Assembly (NCBI GenBank): GCA_937873495.1
Contig: CALMXZ010000012.1
Coordinates: 248,001 to 312,000 of the forward strand
Length of the DNA: 64,000 nucleotides
DNA from: an uncultured Trueperaceae bacterium
GTDB lineage: Bacteria > Deinococcota > Deinococci > Deinococcales > Trueperaceae
Direction of reading: 5' to 3'
How positions within the stretch are numbered: position 1 is the stretch's first letter; every line of letters begins with the position of its first letter. Positions 17,336 through 28,843 of this stretch are shown piece by piece. Under the pieces are notes generated by a model that was not told where the DNA came from, did not search any database, and saw only the letters and a list, made by a program, of their open reading frames with translations. A program made the position numbers and the translations under genes.

Positions 17336-17341
17336 TAGAGT
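17336..17341 (+). promoter_or_regulatory. Promoter -10 and strong RBS of lipoprotein gene
   Basis: TAGAGT lies 30 nt before the ATG, and GGAAGGAGG is centred about 9 nt upstream of it. This is one of the few strong canonical ribosome binding sites in the window, suggesting high expression. Confidence 0.45.
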
Positions 17342-17371
17342 GCGCTTTGTACTTCCGGAAGGAGGCCTCGC

Positions 17372-18208
17372 ATGAAGCGCTTCAACCTGACCATCGCGGC
17401 CGTCGCCGCCGCTACGCTCCTGCTGTCCGCCTGCAACATCATCGTCGTTCCTCCCGGTCCGCCGCCGGCGGACTACACGGTGAGCGCGAACGCCAGCCCG
17501 ATGACGCCGGTGTGGAGCGGCAGGATCGCTGCCGGCCAGTCGCTCAACTTCAAGCTCACGGTGCCCCCCGGCGTGAGCGCCGCCAACGACGTGGTCTACA
17601 TCGAACTCGATCAGGACCTCAACCTCGAGCTGCGCAACCCGAGCAACTACGAGGTCGTCGCCAGCAGCTCCAGCGCGCGCTACTACGCTCCCGAGCGCGG
17701 CGGCATCGTCCTCACCGCCGCCGATATCGAGGCGCAGGCCATCACGGAGACGCTCAGCTGCCGCGGTAGCTGCATCATCATCCCGGCCGGCGGCTCGGCG
17801 ACCTACTACGCGCGCGTCGTCAACCCGGGTGCCAGCGGCTCCGACGTGAACCTGTACTTCTTCGGCGAGGCCGAGATGGACACCGGCGAGGACAACGACT
17901 CCATCGCCACGGCCAGCCTGTTCGACGTCGGCGCCCCGAGCGGCGACCAGGGCACGATCGAACTGCTGTACGACAAGGACTACTGGCGCGCCTCGTCCTC
18001 CGGCACCGTCGAGTTCATAACGGCGGCCGGTAACCCGCTCGACCTGCGCCTCGAGGTCGTGAACGGCGCCGGTCAGCGGCTCCTCGGGCCCGTCGGCAAC
18101 GGCGGCTCCGTGAGTGTCATCACCGGCGACTATCTGCTCGTCTACTCGGCACAGAGCCGCGCCGGTGCGCCGGCCACGAGCCAGTACACGCTCCTGGGCG
18201 GCCTCTAG
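17372..18208 (+). CDS. Lipoprotein with pre-peptidase-like beta domain
   Basis: A 278-residue exported lipoprotein. The signal peptide ends in the lipobox LLSAC with lipidated Cys at about residue 21. The mature part is all-beta. The segment EDNDSIATASLFDVGAPSGDQG through DYWRASSSGTVEFITAA strongly resembles bacterial pre-peptidase C-terminal (PPC) domains, which begin with E-x-ND-x-xxTA and include a D-x-D/Y-W/Y-xF motif. The function is unknown. It lies between two possible promoter regions and is probably monocistronic. Confidence 0.72.
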   Translation: MKRFNLTIAAVAAATLLLSACNIIVVPPGPPPADYTVSANASPMTPVWSGRIAAGQSLNFKLTVPPGVSAANDVVYIELDQDLNLELRNPSNYEVVASSSSARYYAPERGGIVLTAADIEAQAITETLSCRGSCIIIPAGGSATYYARVVNPGASGSDVNLYFFGEAEMDTGEDNDSIATASLFDVGAPSGDQGTIELLYDKDYWRASSSGTVEFITAAGNPLDLRLEVVNGAGQRLLGPVGNGGSVSVITGDYLLVYSAQSRAGAPATSQYTLLGGL

Positions 18209-18295
18209 GCCCGACGGGCGTCAGGCGCGCAGGGGCCACCGCTCGAGCGCGCGGCGGCCGCCTCGGCGCTCTCACCACCTCCACGCATGGGTCGG

Positions 18296-18301
18296 TACAC
18301 T
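18296..18301 (+). promoter_or_regulatory. Leaderless-type -10 box
   Basis: TACACT ends 6 nt before the ATG at 18308. It decides the start: an upstream in-frame ATG at 18287 lies before this box. Confidence 0.55.
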
Positions 18302-18307
18302 CGGCCC

Positions 18308-19240
18308 ATGCGTTCTCGTTTACCGCGCGCGGTGCTGACCATGGTGCTCCTCGTCCTGCCGTTGGCCGGTGCGGCGTTCGCCCAGGTCTGTCAGGCCGAG
18401 CTGGCCGCCGATTTCGACGCGGCCTCGCTGAGCCGGCCCCCTACGGGCCTCGACGCCGCCGTGGCGCTGCGACGCGCCGTCGAGCTCGTCGAGCCGGCGT
18501 TGCCGCCGTTGCAATACGACAAGCCCGTGCCGGTGGATACGGGCTCCCCCGGCTACGCGAGCGTCAAGTACCTCGTGGAGCGCAAGCTGCTGCCGCAGGG
18601 CTGGGGGGAAGGCGAGCTGACCGGCGAGGCCTGGGCGGCCATGCTGGGAGCCTTCCTCGCCTGGTACGAGCTGCCCCCTGGCCGGTACGACGCCCCCGCC
18701 GACGTCGCGGAGCTGCTCGCGGACGCGAGCGAGGCGCTCGGCCGCGTGTCGCGGGCCATCAGGCCCGCCGCGCTCTTGGCGACGGACCAGTCGGACGGTA
18801 GTCGCACCTCGTTCTGGGCGATCATCTGGAACTGGACGGTCTACCCGCGCCTGCTCGTGGTGCGCCCCGACGCGGACGCAGGCACGCGTCCGAACGACGC
18901 GCTAGCAGCGCTCTCCAACTGCGCCGTGCACGTCTCCGCCTACATCTCGGCGCCGGAGGAGACGGCCAAGAGCCTGTTCCTCACGCATAACAGCTCGCGC
19001 ATGTACGTGGTGGCGAGCCAACCGGGCAAGAACGGCTTCTGGCCTTACGCCGTTGCCCCCGGCGAGGAGCTGGCCGCGTTCGGGTTCGGCCTCCCCGACC
19101 TGAGCGGGGTGCGGGTGTACGCGGCGGTGTTCGACGGCCCCGAGGTGGGCTTCGGGACGCTCCTCGGCCTACTGTGGCGGGTGCGCACCAACGTGGCTCC
19201 CATGGCGTTGATGGGCTACCTGAACACGCCGCGCCACTAG
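18308..19240 (+). CDS. Secreted protein, unknown function
   Basis: A 310-residue protein with a classical signal peptide (MRSRLPRAVLTMVLLVLPLA, cleavage near AFAQ). The mature protein is rich in Ala, Leu, Pro and Trp and has two Cys (VCQAEL, LSNCAVH) that might form a disulphide. I recognise no family. The segment SVKYLVERKLLPQGWGEGELTGEAWAAML could belong to an SLH-like fold, but the match is weak. It converges with pyrF; the stop codons abut. Confidence 0.6.
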   Translation: MRSRLPRAVLTMVLLVLPLAGAAFAQVCQAELAADFDAASLSRPPTGLDAAVALRRAVELVEPALPPLQYDKPVPVDTGSPGYASVKYLVERKLLPQGWGEGELTGEAWAAMLGAFLAWYELPPGRYDAPADVAELLADASEALGRVSRAIRPAALLATDQSDGSRTSFWAIIWNWTVYPRLLVVRPDADAGTRPNDALAALSNCAVHVSAYISAPEETAKSLFLTHNSSRMYVVASQPGKNGFWPYAVAPGEELAAFGFGLPDLSGVRVYAAVFDGPEVGFGTLLGLLWRVRTNVAPMALMGYLNTPRH

Positions 19241-20149
19241 TCAGCTCCTGGCCGCCAGCGCCACCGCCAGGTCCTCGCGCATCAGCGCTGCCGCGGCGCG
19301 CGCTGCCGCGCCGACTTCCTTCAGGCTCGCCGCCGCCGCTGCGGCAGCGGGGTAAGTGATGCTCCTGGCCGCGTTGACGACTGCGCCCCGCCCGTGCGCG
19401 TCGAAGGCGTTGGCGGCATCGGTGGCGCTCCCGCCCTGGGCGCCGTAACCGGGAACGAGGAAGAGGCTCGCCGGCAGCTCGCCCCGCAGCTCGGAGCTCG
19501 CCGCAGGTTGGGTGGCGCCGACGACGGCGCCGAGCGAGGTGTAGCCATGCGCGTCGCGCGGCAGCGACGCGGCGCGCTCGCCGAGCGCGCGCGCCAGGTG
19601 GAGGTAGAGCGGCTCGCTGGCCGCCGAGCGCACTTCCTGCAGGTCGGCGCTGCCAGGGTTGGACGTGCGCACCAGCACGAAGAGGCCGCGCCCGTGCTTC
19701 TCGGCGGCGGCGATGAACGGCTCGAGCGTGTCGAGGCCAAGGTACGGATTGACGGTCAGGGCGTCCGCCGCCAGGTCGCCTTCCGTCAGGTAGGCGCCCG
19801 CGTACGCCTCGGCGGTCGAGCCGATGTCGCCGCGCTTGGCGTCAAGGATGATGGGGAGGTCGAGGCTGCGAGCGTGGTCCATGACCGCCGCGAGCGCCTC
19901 GAGCCCGGGCAGCCCGAGCGCTTCGAAGAAGGCGGACTGCGGTTTGCAGCACGCCACGAGGTCGTGCGTGGCGTCGAGCACGGCGCCGAGGTAGGCGGCG
20001 ACGGCCTTCGCCGTCCGCCGGGCGTCGGCCTTGCCCGCCGTCAACGGGTGGGCGTCTGGGCGTGGGTCCAACCCGAGGCAGACGACCGAACGTGCGGCGG
20101 CGGCCCTGGTGTGGAGGCGTTCGCTGAACGTGTCGCCGCGCTCGGGCAC
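19241..20149 (-). CDS. pyrF: Orotidine 5'-phosphate decarboxylase (type 2)
   Basis: Last step of de novo UMP synthesis. The 302-residue length and the block ILDAKRGDIGSTAEAYA identify the PyrF type 2 subfamily found in Thermus and Mycobacterium. Catalytic residues are Asp103, Lys105 and Asp108. Substrate-binding blocks CLGLDPRPD near residue 25 and VPGYGAQGG near 230 are present. Starts with GTG 23 bp after the secA stop, so it is probably carried on the secA transcript. No other pyrimidine genes are in the window. Confidence 0.93.
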   Translation of the reverse strand: MPERGDTFSERLHTRAAAARSVVCLGLDPRPDAHPLTAGKADARRTAKAVAAYLGAVLDATHDLVACCKPQSAFFEALGLPGLEALAAVMDHARSLDLPIILDAKRGDIGSTAEAYAGAYLTEGDLAADALTVNPYLGLDTLEPFIAAAEKHGRGLFVLVRTSNPGSADLQEVRSAASEPLYLHLARALGERAASLPRDAHGYTSLGAVVGATQPAASSELRGELPASLFLVPGYGAQGGSATDAANAFDAHGRGAVVNAARSITYPAAAAAAASLKEVGAAARAAAALMREDLAVALAARS

Positions 20150-20172
20150 GGCCGGGGTGGCAGGGGAGGAAC

Positions 20173-23004
<2,832 letters not shown>

Positions 23005-23008
23005 CTCG

Positions 23009-23125
23009 TTAAGGACCTTTCCGCGCAGGCGCCTGGACGCTCACCTTGAGGAGCCCAGGGGTGCTTACCGCCTGGCGCGCTTCGAAGCCAACGGCTGCTG
23101 GCCGGCGCGCCCGCTGCGGAGTCAA
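23009..23125 (-). CDS. Candidate leaderless leader peptide upstream of secA
   Basis: A 38-codon frame starts at TTG, 6 nt after TAGAGT (23132-23137), and ends in TAA 4 nt before the secA ATG. The peptide is basic, has no hydrophobic segment, and ends Gln-Ala-Pro-Ala-Arg-Lys-Gly-Pro. The layout repeats that of leaders before oppB and the GNAT at 40048. Translation is inferred from position only; TTG as a leaderless start is weaker than ATG or GTG. Confidence 0.3.
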   Translation of the reverse strand: MTPQRARRPAAVGFEARQAVSTPGLLKVSVQAPARKGP

Positions 23126-23131
23126 CAGGGC

Positions 23132-23137
23132 ACTCTA
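23132..23137 (-). promoter_or_regulatory. Candidate secA promoter -10 box
   Basis: TAGAGT on the minus strand lies in the 258-bp gap between rsmD and secA. It is the best -10 candidate in that gap. Confidence 0.35.
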
Positions 23138-23262
23138 GCACGCGGCCCCGCGCGTCCCTCGCAGCGTGTGGCACGTCCTCGAGCGACCAAGGACCGCCGG
23201 CGGCCGCGCCGCGGAAGGCCGTGGCGGCTGGCGCCTCGCCTACGAGTTCAGGTCGGCCGACC

Positions 23263-23805
23263 TCAGGTCGGCGCCCTGACGAGCGTCAGCGTGTTGGTGC
23301 CGTACTGCTTCCGCCGCACCTCGGCGCCGGCGAGGGCGGCAGGGAGGGCGGGGGAAGCCAGCTCGCTCGGATGCTGGAACACGTACAGGCCGCTCGGGCG
23401 AACGGCGCCGGAGGCCAGCAACGCCGCGAAGATGGCCGGCAGGTCGTCCGGGTACGGCGGGGCGGCCACGAGGACGTCGAACTCGCCCGGGTGAGCCCGA
23501 GCGTACGCCACGGCGTCGCCGAGGAGCACCGCGACCGCGAGCCCGAGGTCGCGGGCGTTGGCGCGGGCGACGGCCGCCGCGGAGCGCGACAGGTCGACGC
23601 AGACGGCCTCCCAGCCCCGGCTGGCCGCCTCGAGGCCCATGGCGCCGCTGCCGGCGTAGAGGTCGAGGAACCGGCCGCGGGGCTCGAAGGCGATGATGTC
23701 GAAGAGCGCTTCGCGTAAGCGCGCCGGGCTGGGCCGCGTGCCGCGCGGCGGCACCTTCAGCGCCTTCCCTTTCGCACTGCCTGCCAGTATGCGCGGGCTC
23801 GCCAT
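23263..23805 (-). CDS. rsmD: 16S rRNA (guanine966-N2)-methyltransferase
   Basis: SAM-dependent methyltransferase acting on the small-subunit head. The start MASPRILAGSAKGKALKVPP and RPSPARLREALFD are typical RsmD substrate-binding blocks. Motif I is FLDLYAGSGAMGLEAASRG. Motif IV reads VAAPPYPDD, that is APPY rather than DPPY or NPPY; I recall the Thermus homologue also having an APPY form. The 180-residue length is normal. TATGCT lies 7 nt before the chosen ATG, while a farther ATG falls inside that box. It lies 258 bp upstream of secA in the same direction. Confidence 0.88.
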   Translation of the reverse strand: MASPRILAGSAKGKALKVPPRGTRPSPARLREALFDIIAFEPRGRFLDLYAGSGAMGLEAASRGWEAVCVDLSRSAAAVARANARDLGLAVAVLLGDAVAYARAHPGEFDVLVAAPPYPDDLPAIFAALLASGAVRPSGLYVFQHPSELASPALPAALAGAEVRRKQYGTNTLTLVRAPT

Positions 23806-23812
23806 GCCAACG

Positions 23813-23818
23813 AGCATA
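23813..23818 (-). promoter_or_regulatory. Leaderless-type -10 box for rsmD
   Basis: TATGCT on the minus strand ends 7 nt before the ATG at 23805 and excludes the in-frame ATG at 23817. Confidence 0.5.
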
Positions 23819-23926
23819 ACCGTGTCCGCGCCGCCACCGGGCGGTGCGCCTAGGCGGCTCGGGGCGAGGCGGGAGCGCGCCCGCCCGGCGCGCTTCGCCC
23901 TCCGTCATGTCGGCGGCGAGGCACGC

Positions 23927-23932
23927 TAGACT
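23927..23932 (+). promoter_or_regulatory. Leaderless-type -10 box
   Basis: TAGACT ends 8 nt before the GTG at 23941; no Shine-Dalgarno intervenes. Confidence 0.45.
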
Positions 23933-23940
23933 GGGTCCTC

Positions 23941-24831
23941 GTGATCCGCAACCTCGAGCCCGACGAACTCGTGTGGTTCATGGGCCGCGCCCTCGCTTTC
24001 GTGGGGCACGCCGATCCGCACGGGCTCGCCGTGCGCCTCAACGCGCGCCTGAAGGACCCGGTGGCCGATGCAGCGCGGTGCTACGTCAACTCCCGCTCCG
24101 GCGCCGAGCCTAGCGCCGGGCTGTTCGTCGAGGTGCGCGGTAGGGGGGCCGGTGCGCGCACGGCTACGCTCACGAGCGTCTGGCATGCCGGCGACCCGGC
24201 GGCGCTCGTGGCGCTGATCGAGGACGTGATCGAGCGCGAGGCGCCGGAAGCGGTGAGCGTGCCCCTCCATCTGCTCGGCACGGCCACGGCGCGCACCCTC
24301 GGGGAGCTGCTCGCGCCGCTCGGCTTCGAACGCGACGAGGTGCGCCGCATGCGTTTCGAGCTCACCGAGGTCCCGCCCCTCGGGCGACCGCTCGTCCTCG
24401 AGGCGTGGCAGCCGCACAGCGAGCTCGGTTTCCGCGAGCTGTTCGAGACGTGCGAGGGCGGACGCGTCGGCGACGCCAGGTGGTCGTACATGAAGCGCCA
24501 GGCCGGGGCGTTCCAGCCGGACCTCTGGTTCGTGGCGCGCGACGGGCTCGACCAGGAACCGGTCGGCTACGCGTTCACCGGCGCCACGAGCCAGGAGCTC
24601 GACGCGAGCTACGAGCTGATCGCCGTCGGGGTGCTCAGGAGCCACCGGGGCGACAGCGAGATGCTGAGGCGACTGGTGGTCAGCACCTTGCGCGAGTTGG
24701 CGGGGCGGAGCCCGGTCGGCAGCGTTCACATGGCGCAGGGTTCGGCCGACCCGAAGCTCGGCGGGATCCTCGCCTCGCTCGGTTTCACCGCCTTCGAGAA
24801 GACGCCGACGCTCGTGCGGTTGCCGCGCTGA
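23941..24831 (+). CDS. Two-domain GNAT-type acetyltransferase
   Basis: A 296-residue protein divergent from rsmD. The C-terminal half has the GNAT pattern: WFVARDGLDQEPVGYAFTG (strands 4), ELIAVGVLRSHRGDSEMLRRLVVSTLREL (acetyl-CoA strand and helix) and ILASLGFTAFEKTPTLVRL (final strand). HRGDSEM occupies the pyrophosphate-loop position but deviates from the RGxGxG consensus. The N-terminal half may be a second, degenerate GNAT domain. The substrate is unknown. A similar tandem layout occurs in many Deinococcus acetyltransferases. Confidence 0.68.
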   Translation: MIRNLEPDELVWFMGRALAFVGHADPHGLAVRLNARLKDPVADAARCYVNSRSGAEPSAGLFVEVRGRGAGARTATLTSVWHAGDPAALVALIEDVIEREAPEAVSVPLHLLGTATARTLGELLAPLGFERDEVRRMRFELTEVPPLGRPLVLEAWQPHSELGFRELFETCEGGRVGDARWSYMKRQAGAFQPDLWFVARDGLDQEPVGYAFTGATSQELDASYELIAVGVLRSHRGDSEMLRRLVVSTLRELAGRSPVGSVHMAQGSADPKLGGILASLGFTAFEKTPTLVRLPR

Positions 24832-24871
24832 CCGGCCGGCGCCCTGCGGCCGCGGCGGTGGGCGCCGGCCG

Positions 24872-25378
24872 TCAGGGTCGCCCGCGGTGGGCGGGCAGGT
24901 AGCGTTCCCAGATCGGGTCGATGTCCGGCATGACCCCGTAGGCGCTCGAGAACATGAAGCGCGGCGCGTACGGCTTGCGCAGCAGGTGCAGCCCGGCCTC
25001 CTCCGGCGTGCGGTCGCGCTTCTTGGCGTTGCACGCCTTGCAGCAAGCCACGACGTTCTCCCAGGTGGTCCCGCCGCCCCGGCTCCGCGGCATGACGTGG
25101 TCGAGCGTCAGGTCGAACGTGTGGCGCGAGCAGTACTGGCAGGTGTGGTCGTCGCGGCGGAAGACGTTCTTGCGGTTGAACGCCACGCGCTGCCTGAACG
25201 GTCCGCGCACGAAGCGGCGCAGCTTGACGACGCTCGGCACGGGGAAGAGGGCGTTGGGGGAACGCAGGAAGTAGCCGGAGTCCTCGACCCGCTCGACCAC
25301 GTCGTGCATCAACAGCGTCACGGCGCGCTTGACGGAGCACACGTGCAGGGGCTCGAAGGAGGCGTTCAGGATGAGCAC
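24872..25378 (-). CDS. HNH endonuclease-family protein
   Basis: The protein contains RVLILNASFEPLHVCSVKRAVTLL at its start and an HNH core: RRDDHTCQYC with a first Cys pair, LDHVMPRSRGGGTTWENVVACCKACN with the His and second Cys pair, then KRDRTP. Such stand-alone HNH proteins are common in Deinococcus, cyanobacteria and actinobacteria; the target is unknown. The frame is open back to 25558, but a TATACT box at 25528-25533 lies inside that extension, which is Ala/Glu/Thr-rich. GTG at 25378 gives 168 residues, the family length. The exact start is uncertain. It follows ddl by about 200 bp in the same direction. Confidence 0.8.
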   Translation of the reverse strand: MLILNASFEPLHVCSVKRAVTLLMHDVVERVEDSGYFLRSPNALFPVPSVVKLRRFVRGPFRQRVAFNRKNVFRRDDHTCQYCSRHTFDLTLDHVMPRSRGGGTTWENVVACCKACNAKKRDRTPEEAGLHLLRKPYAPRFMFSSAYGVMPDIDPIWERYLPAHRGRP

Positions 25379-25527
25379 CCGCGCCCCGTTCAGGTTCTCG
25401 AGCGGGCGGACGCCGCCCGCGGACGCTTCGGCTCGCGGCTCGCGAGCCTCGGTGGCCGGTGCCGTTACGGCGGTACTGGTGTCGGCTTCGGTAGCGGTCC
25501 GGCCTCCATCGCGCAGCGTTGCGCGAG

Positions 25528-25533
25528 AGTATA
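25528..25533 (-). promoter_or_regulatory. Candidate -10 box for the HNH gene
   Basis: TATACT on the minus strand lies between ddl and the HNH gene. The first ATG after it (18 nt on) opens only a 14-codon out-of-frame ORF (MEAGPLPKPTPVPP), so the true start is unclear. Confidence 0.4.
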
Positions 25534-25580
25534 GCAGGCGCCCGTCCGGCCGGCGCACCCACTAGGTCGGGCGGCGCCGG

Positions 25581-26690
<1,110 letters not shown>

Positions 26691-26709
26691 GCGCGCGAGC
26701 CCCAAGTCG

Positions 26710-26740
26710 TGTGTAAGTTACACATGCGTAGTAGCCTACT
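26710..26740. promoter_or_regulatory. Two adjacent palindromes upstream of ddl
   Basis: TGTGTAA-G-TTACACA (26710-26724) is a perfect 7+1+7 dyad. AGTAG-C-CTACT (26730-26740) is a second perfect dyad 5 bp further. They lie 20-50 bp upstream of the ddl start in an unusually AT-rich patch and look like repressor operators. The minus strand of the first contains TAACTT, a possible -10. Confidence 0.45.
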
Positions 26741-26801
26741 GCTTGGCCTCATGCGAGGCAAGCCGCAACGACCCGTGACGCCCGCACGCACGGTGCGCTG
26801 C

Positions 26802-27593
26802 TCACGCCTGCCAGGACGGCTCGCGCCGCTCGAGGAAGGCGCGCACCCCCTCTGCCAGCTCCGCGCCCGTCCTGGCCGCGACGTTGACGGCGACGGCCAG
26901 CCGCAGGCCCTCCTCGAGCGGGCGACCAGGCGCCTCGAGGAGCAGCCGCTTGGTGAGGGCGAGCGAGCCGGGGGCGTTGCGGGCCAGCTCCGCGGCCTTG
27001 ACGCATGCCGCCTCGAGGACGTCGCCGTCGGCGACCACGCTGTTCACGATGCCAAGGCGCTCGGCCTCCTCGGCCCCGACGAGGCGCGCGCTGAGGAGCA
27101 GGTCGCGGGCGTGCTTCTCGCCCACCTGGCGCACGAGCAGCACGCCGACGAGCGCGGCCACGAAGCCGATGCGCGCTTCCGTGTAGCCGAGCGTCGCGCT
27201 GCTTCCCATGACCGCCAGGTCGCAAGCGGTCACGAGCCCCGCTCCGCCGGCCACTGCGGGGCCGTTCACGGCCGCGACCACCGGTTTAGAGAGCGTGAGC
27301 AACCGCAAGTAGAGCTCCGCCAACGCCTCGGAGTCGCGCCTATGCTCCGCCTCGTCGTACGCGAGGGTGCTCTCCAGCTCGGCCAGGTCCAGCCCGGCGC
27401 AGAACGCCTTGCCGGCTCCCGTGAGCACGACCGCGCGCACCGTGTCCTCGCCCTCCGCCCACGCGAGGGCGGCCGCTAGGTCGGCCCGCAAGGCGCGCGA
27501 GAGCGCGTTCCGCCGCTCAGGACGAGCGAGGGTCAGCACCGCCACCTTGCCGCGCACCTCGCGCGAGACGGTCGACGCTTCGGGGATGGGCAT
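26802..27593 (-). CDS. Enoyl-CoA hydratase/isomerase family protein
   Basis: Crotonase-fold enzyme of 263 residues acting on acyl-CoA thioesters, probably in fatty acid degradation. The CoA/oxyanion blocks are GAGKAFCAGLDLAELE and VAAVNGPAVAGGAGLVTACDLAV. The two catalytic glutamates of classical hydratases would sit in the following GYTEARIGF (Glu present) and in the second block, where AGGAG shows Ala/Gly instead of Glu, so activity may be isomerase- or hydrolase-like. TATCAT lies 5 nt before the ATG. No other beta-oxidation gene is adjacent. Confidence 0.85.
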   Translation of the reverse strand: MPIPEASTVSREVRGKVAVLTLARPERRNALSRALRADLAAALAWAEGEDTVRAVVLTGAGKAFCAGLDLAELESTLAYDEAEHRRDSEALAELYLRLLTLSKPVVAAVNGPAVAGGAGLVTACDLAVMGSSATLGYTEARIGFVAALVGVLLVRQVGEKHARDLLLSARLVGAEEAERLGIVNSVVADGDVLEAACVKAAELARNAPGSLALTKRLLLEAPGRPLEEGLRLAVAVNVAARTGAELAEGVRAFLERREPSWQA

Positions 27594-27598
27594 GCCGG

Positions 27599-27604
27599 AT
27601 GATA
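27599..27604 (-). promoter_or_regulatory. Leaderless-type -10 box for enoyl-CoA hydratase gene
   Basis: TATCAT on the minus strand ends 5 nt before the ATG. Confidence 0.5.
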
Positions 27605-27745
27605 CCGGTAGGGGCGTAGGCAGGCGCCCGAGGGGCCGCCCGCCGCCACCGCTCAGAGGCGCTGCGACCCCCGGAACGAGGGGCTCCGCGAGCTTCCGAG
27701 CCCGCCCTGCGAACTAACCGACTGCGCACGCGCGGCGTAGGCGGG

Positions 27746-27751
27746 TACGCT
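27746..27751 (+). promoter_or_regulatory. Leaderless-type -10 box
   Basis: TACGCT ends 8 nt before the GTG of the LEA14-like gene. Confidence 0.4.
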
Positions 27752-27759
27752 CGGTAAGC

Positions 27760-28662
27760 GTGAAGGCCCGCTCGCTCATCACGCTCCTGGCCGCGGCCCT
27801 GACAGGCGCCGCGCTGCTGGCGGCCTGCGCCCCCGGCGCCGCCGTCCTCTCGCCGCCCACGTTCAGGCTGAACGCCGCCGACTCCGGTTTCATCCGCATC
27901 GACCCCCCTGGCGTCGGCGACGGCTCCGCGCTCTTCCGCCTGGCGCTCACCGTCGAGAACCCGAACCCGGTCGGCGTGCGCCTCGCCGGCCTCGACGGCG
28001 ACCTGTACCTGCGGGACGCGCGTGCGGCCTCCTCCTCGTTCCGCGGCGGGATCGACCTGCCGGCTCGCGCCACGGCTCCGCTCGTGCTCGACGTCAAGGT
28101 GCCCCTCGGGGCCGCGCCGATCCTGCTCGACGTGATCGCCAACTTCGTCGCAGGCAACCCAATCCAGTACCGCTTCGATGCGGCCGTCACCATCGACGTC
28201 CTCGGCGCTCCCCAACGCTTCCCCGCCTTCACGCTGGCGCGCGGCGAGCTGTCAAGGCCGGCCGGGCTGGCGGCGCCCCAGTTCGTCCTCACGGGCACGG
28301 AGCTGCGCTTCGAGGCGGTCGACCGCGTGAGGCTCAGCCTGCGAGCCGAGTTGACCAACCCCGGCCTCATCGGCTACCTCGCCGAGGTGCCGCAGGCCAC
28401 GCTGTCCGTCGGCGGCGCGGCGGCCGCGACCGTCGCGCTCGCACCCGTCCAGGTGCCGGGCGGCGGCACCGTGCCCGTCGCCATCGAGTTCACGTTCGCC
28501 CCCTTGAGCCTCGGCGCGGCCATCGCCGCGCAGGTCCAGGCGGCCTCGGTGGGGGTCGGTGGGCTCAGCCTGCAAGTGAACGGCGCCTGGCGCCTCGATG
28601 CGCCAGGCATCGCGACCACGACCTTGGGAGCGACCACCATCCTGCGCGACGCGTTGCGTTAG
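27760..28662 (+). CDS. LEA14/WHy-domain lipoprotein
   Basis: A 300-residue exported lipoprotein with lipobox ALLAAC (Cys at about residue 23). Two tandem LEA14-like (WHy) modules follow. The first contains LALTVENPNPVGVRLAGLDGDLYL at about 65-90; the second contains LSLRAELTNPGLIGYLAEVPQATLSV at about 200-225. The NPN/NPGLIG motifs are the family hallmark. LEA14-type proteins are linked to desiccation and stress tolerance. The last 18 residues are encoded by the first unit of a 56-bp tandem repeat that continues past the stop. Confidence 0.78.
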   Translation: MKARSLITLLAAALTGAALLAACAPGAAVLSPPTFRLNAADSGFIRIDPPGVGDGSALFRLALTVENPNPVGVRLAGLDGDLYLRDARAASSSFRGGIDLPARATAPLVLDVKVPLGAAPILLDVIANFVAGNPIQYRFDAAVTIDVLGAPQRFPAFTLARGELSRPAGLAAPQFVLTGTELRFEAVDRVRLSLRAELTNPGLIGYLAEVPQATLSVGGAAAATVALAPVQVPGGGTVPVAIEFTFAPLSLGAAIAAQVQAASVGVGGLSLQVNGAWRLDAPGIATTTLGATTILRDALR

Positions 28663-28773
28663 GCATCGCGACCACGACCTTGGGAACGACCACCATCCTG
28701 CGCGACGCGTTGCGCCAGGCATCGCGACCACGACCTTCGAAGCGACCACCATCCTGCGCGACGCGTTGCGCTA
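28606..28773. repeat. 56-bp tandem repeat, three copies
   Basis: Copies start at 28606, 28662 and 28718 with period exactly 56 bp and only a handful of substitutions. The first copy encodes the C-terminus of the LEA14-like lipoprotein (GIATTTLGATTILRDALR) and supplies its TAG; copies two and three are downstream. Since 56 is not a multiple of three, each copy shifts frame. The third copy also ends in a TAG. Confidence 0.9.
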
Positions 28774-28843
28774 GACGCCGCCGAGGGCGGCGCCGGGAGC
28801 AGGCCGGTAGCCGGGGCGGCGAGCGCCTCGCCGACGGGGCGGC

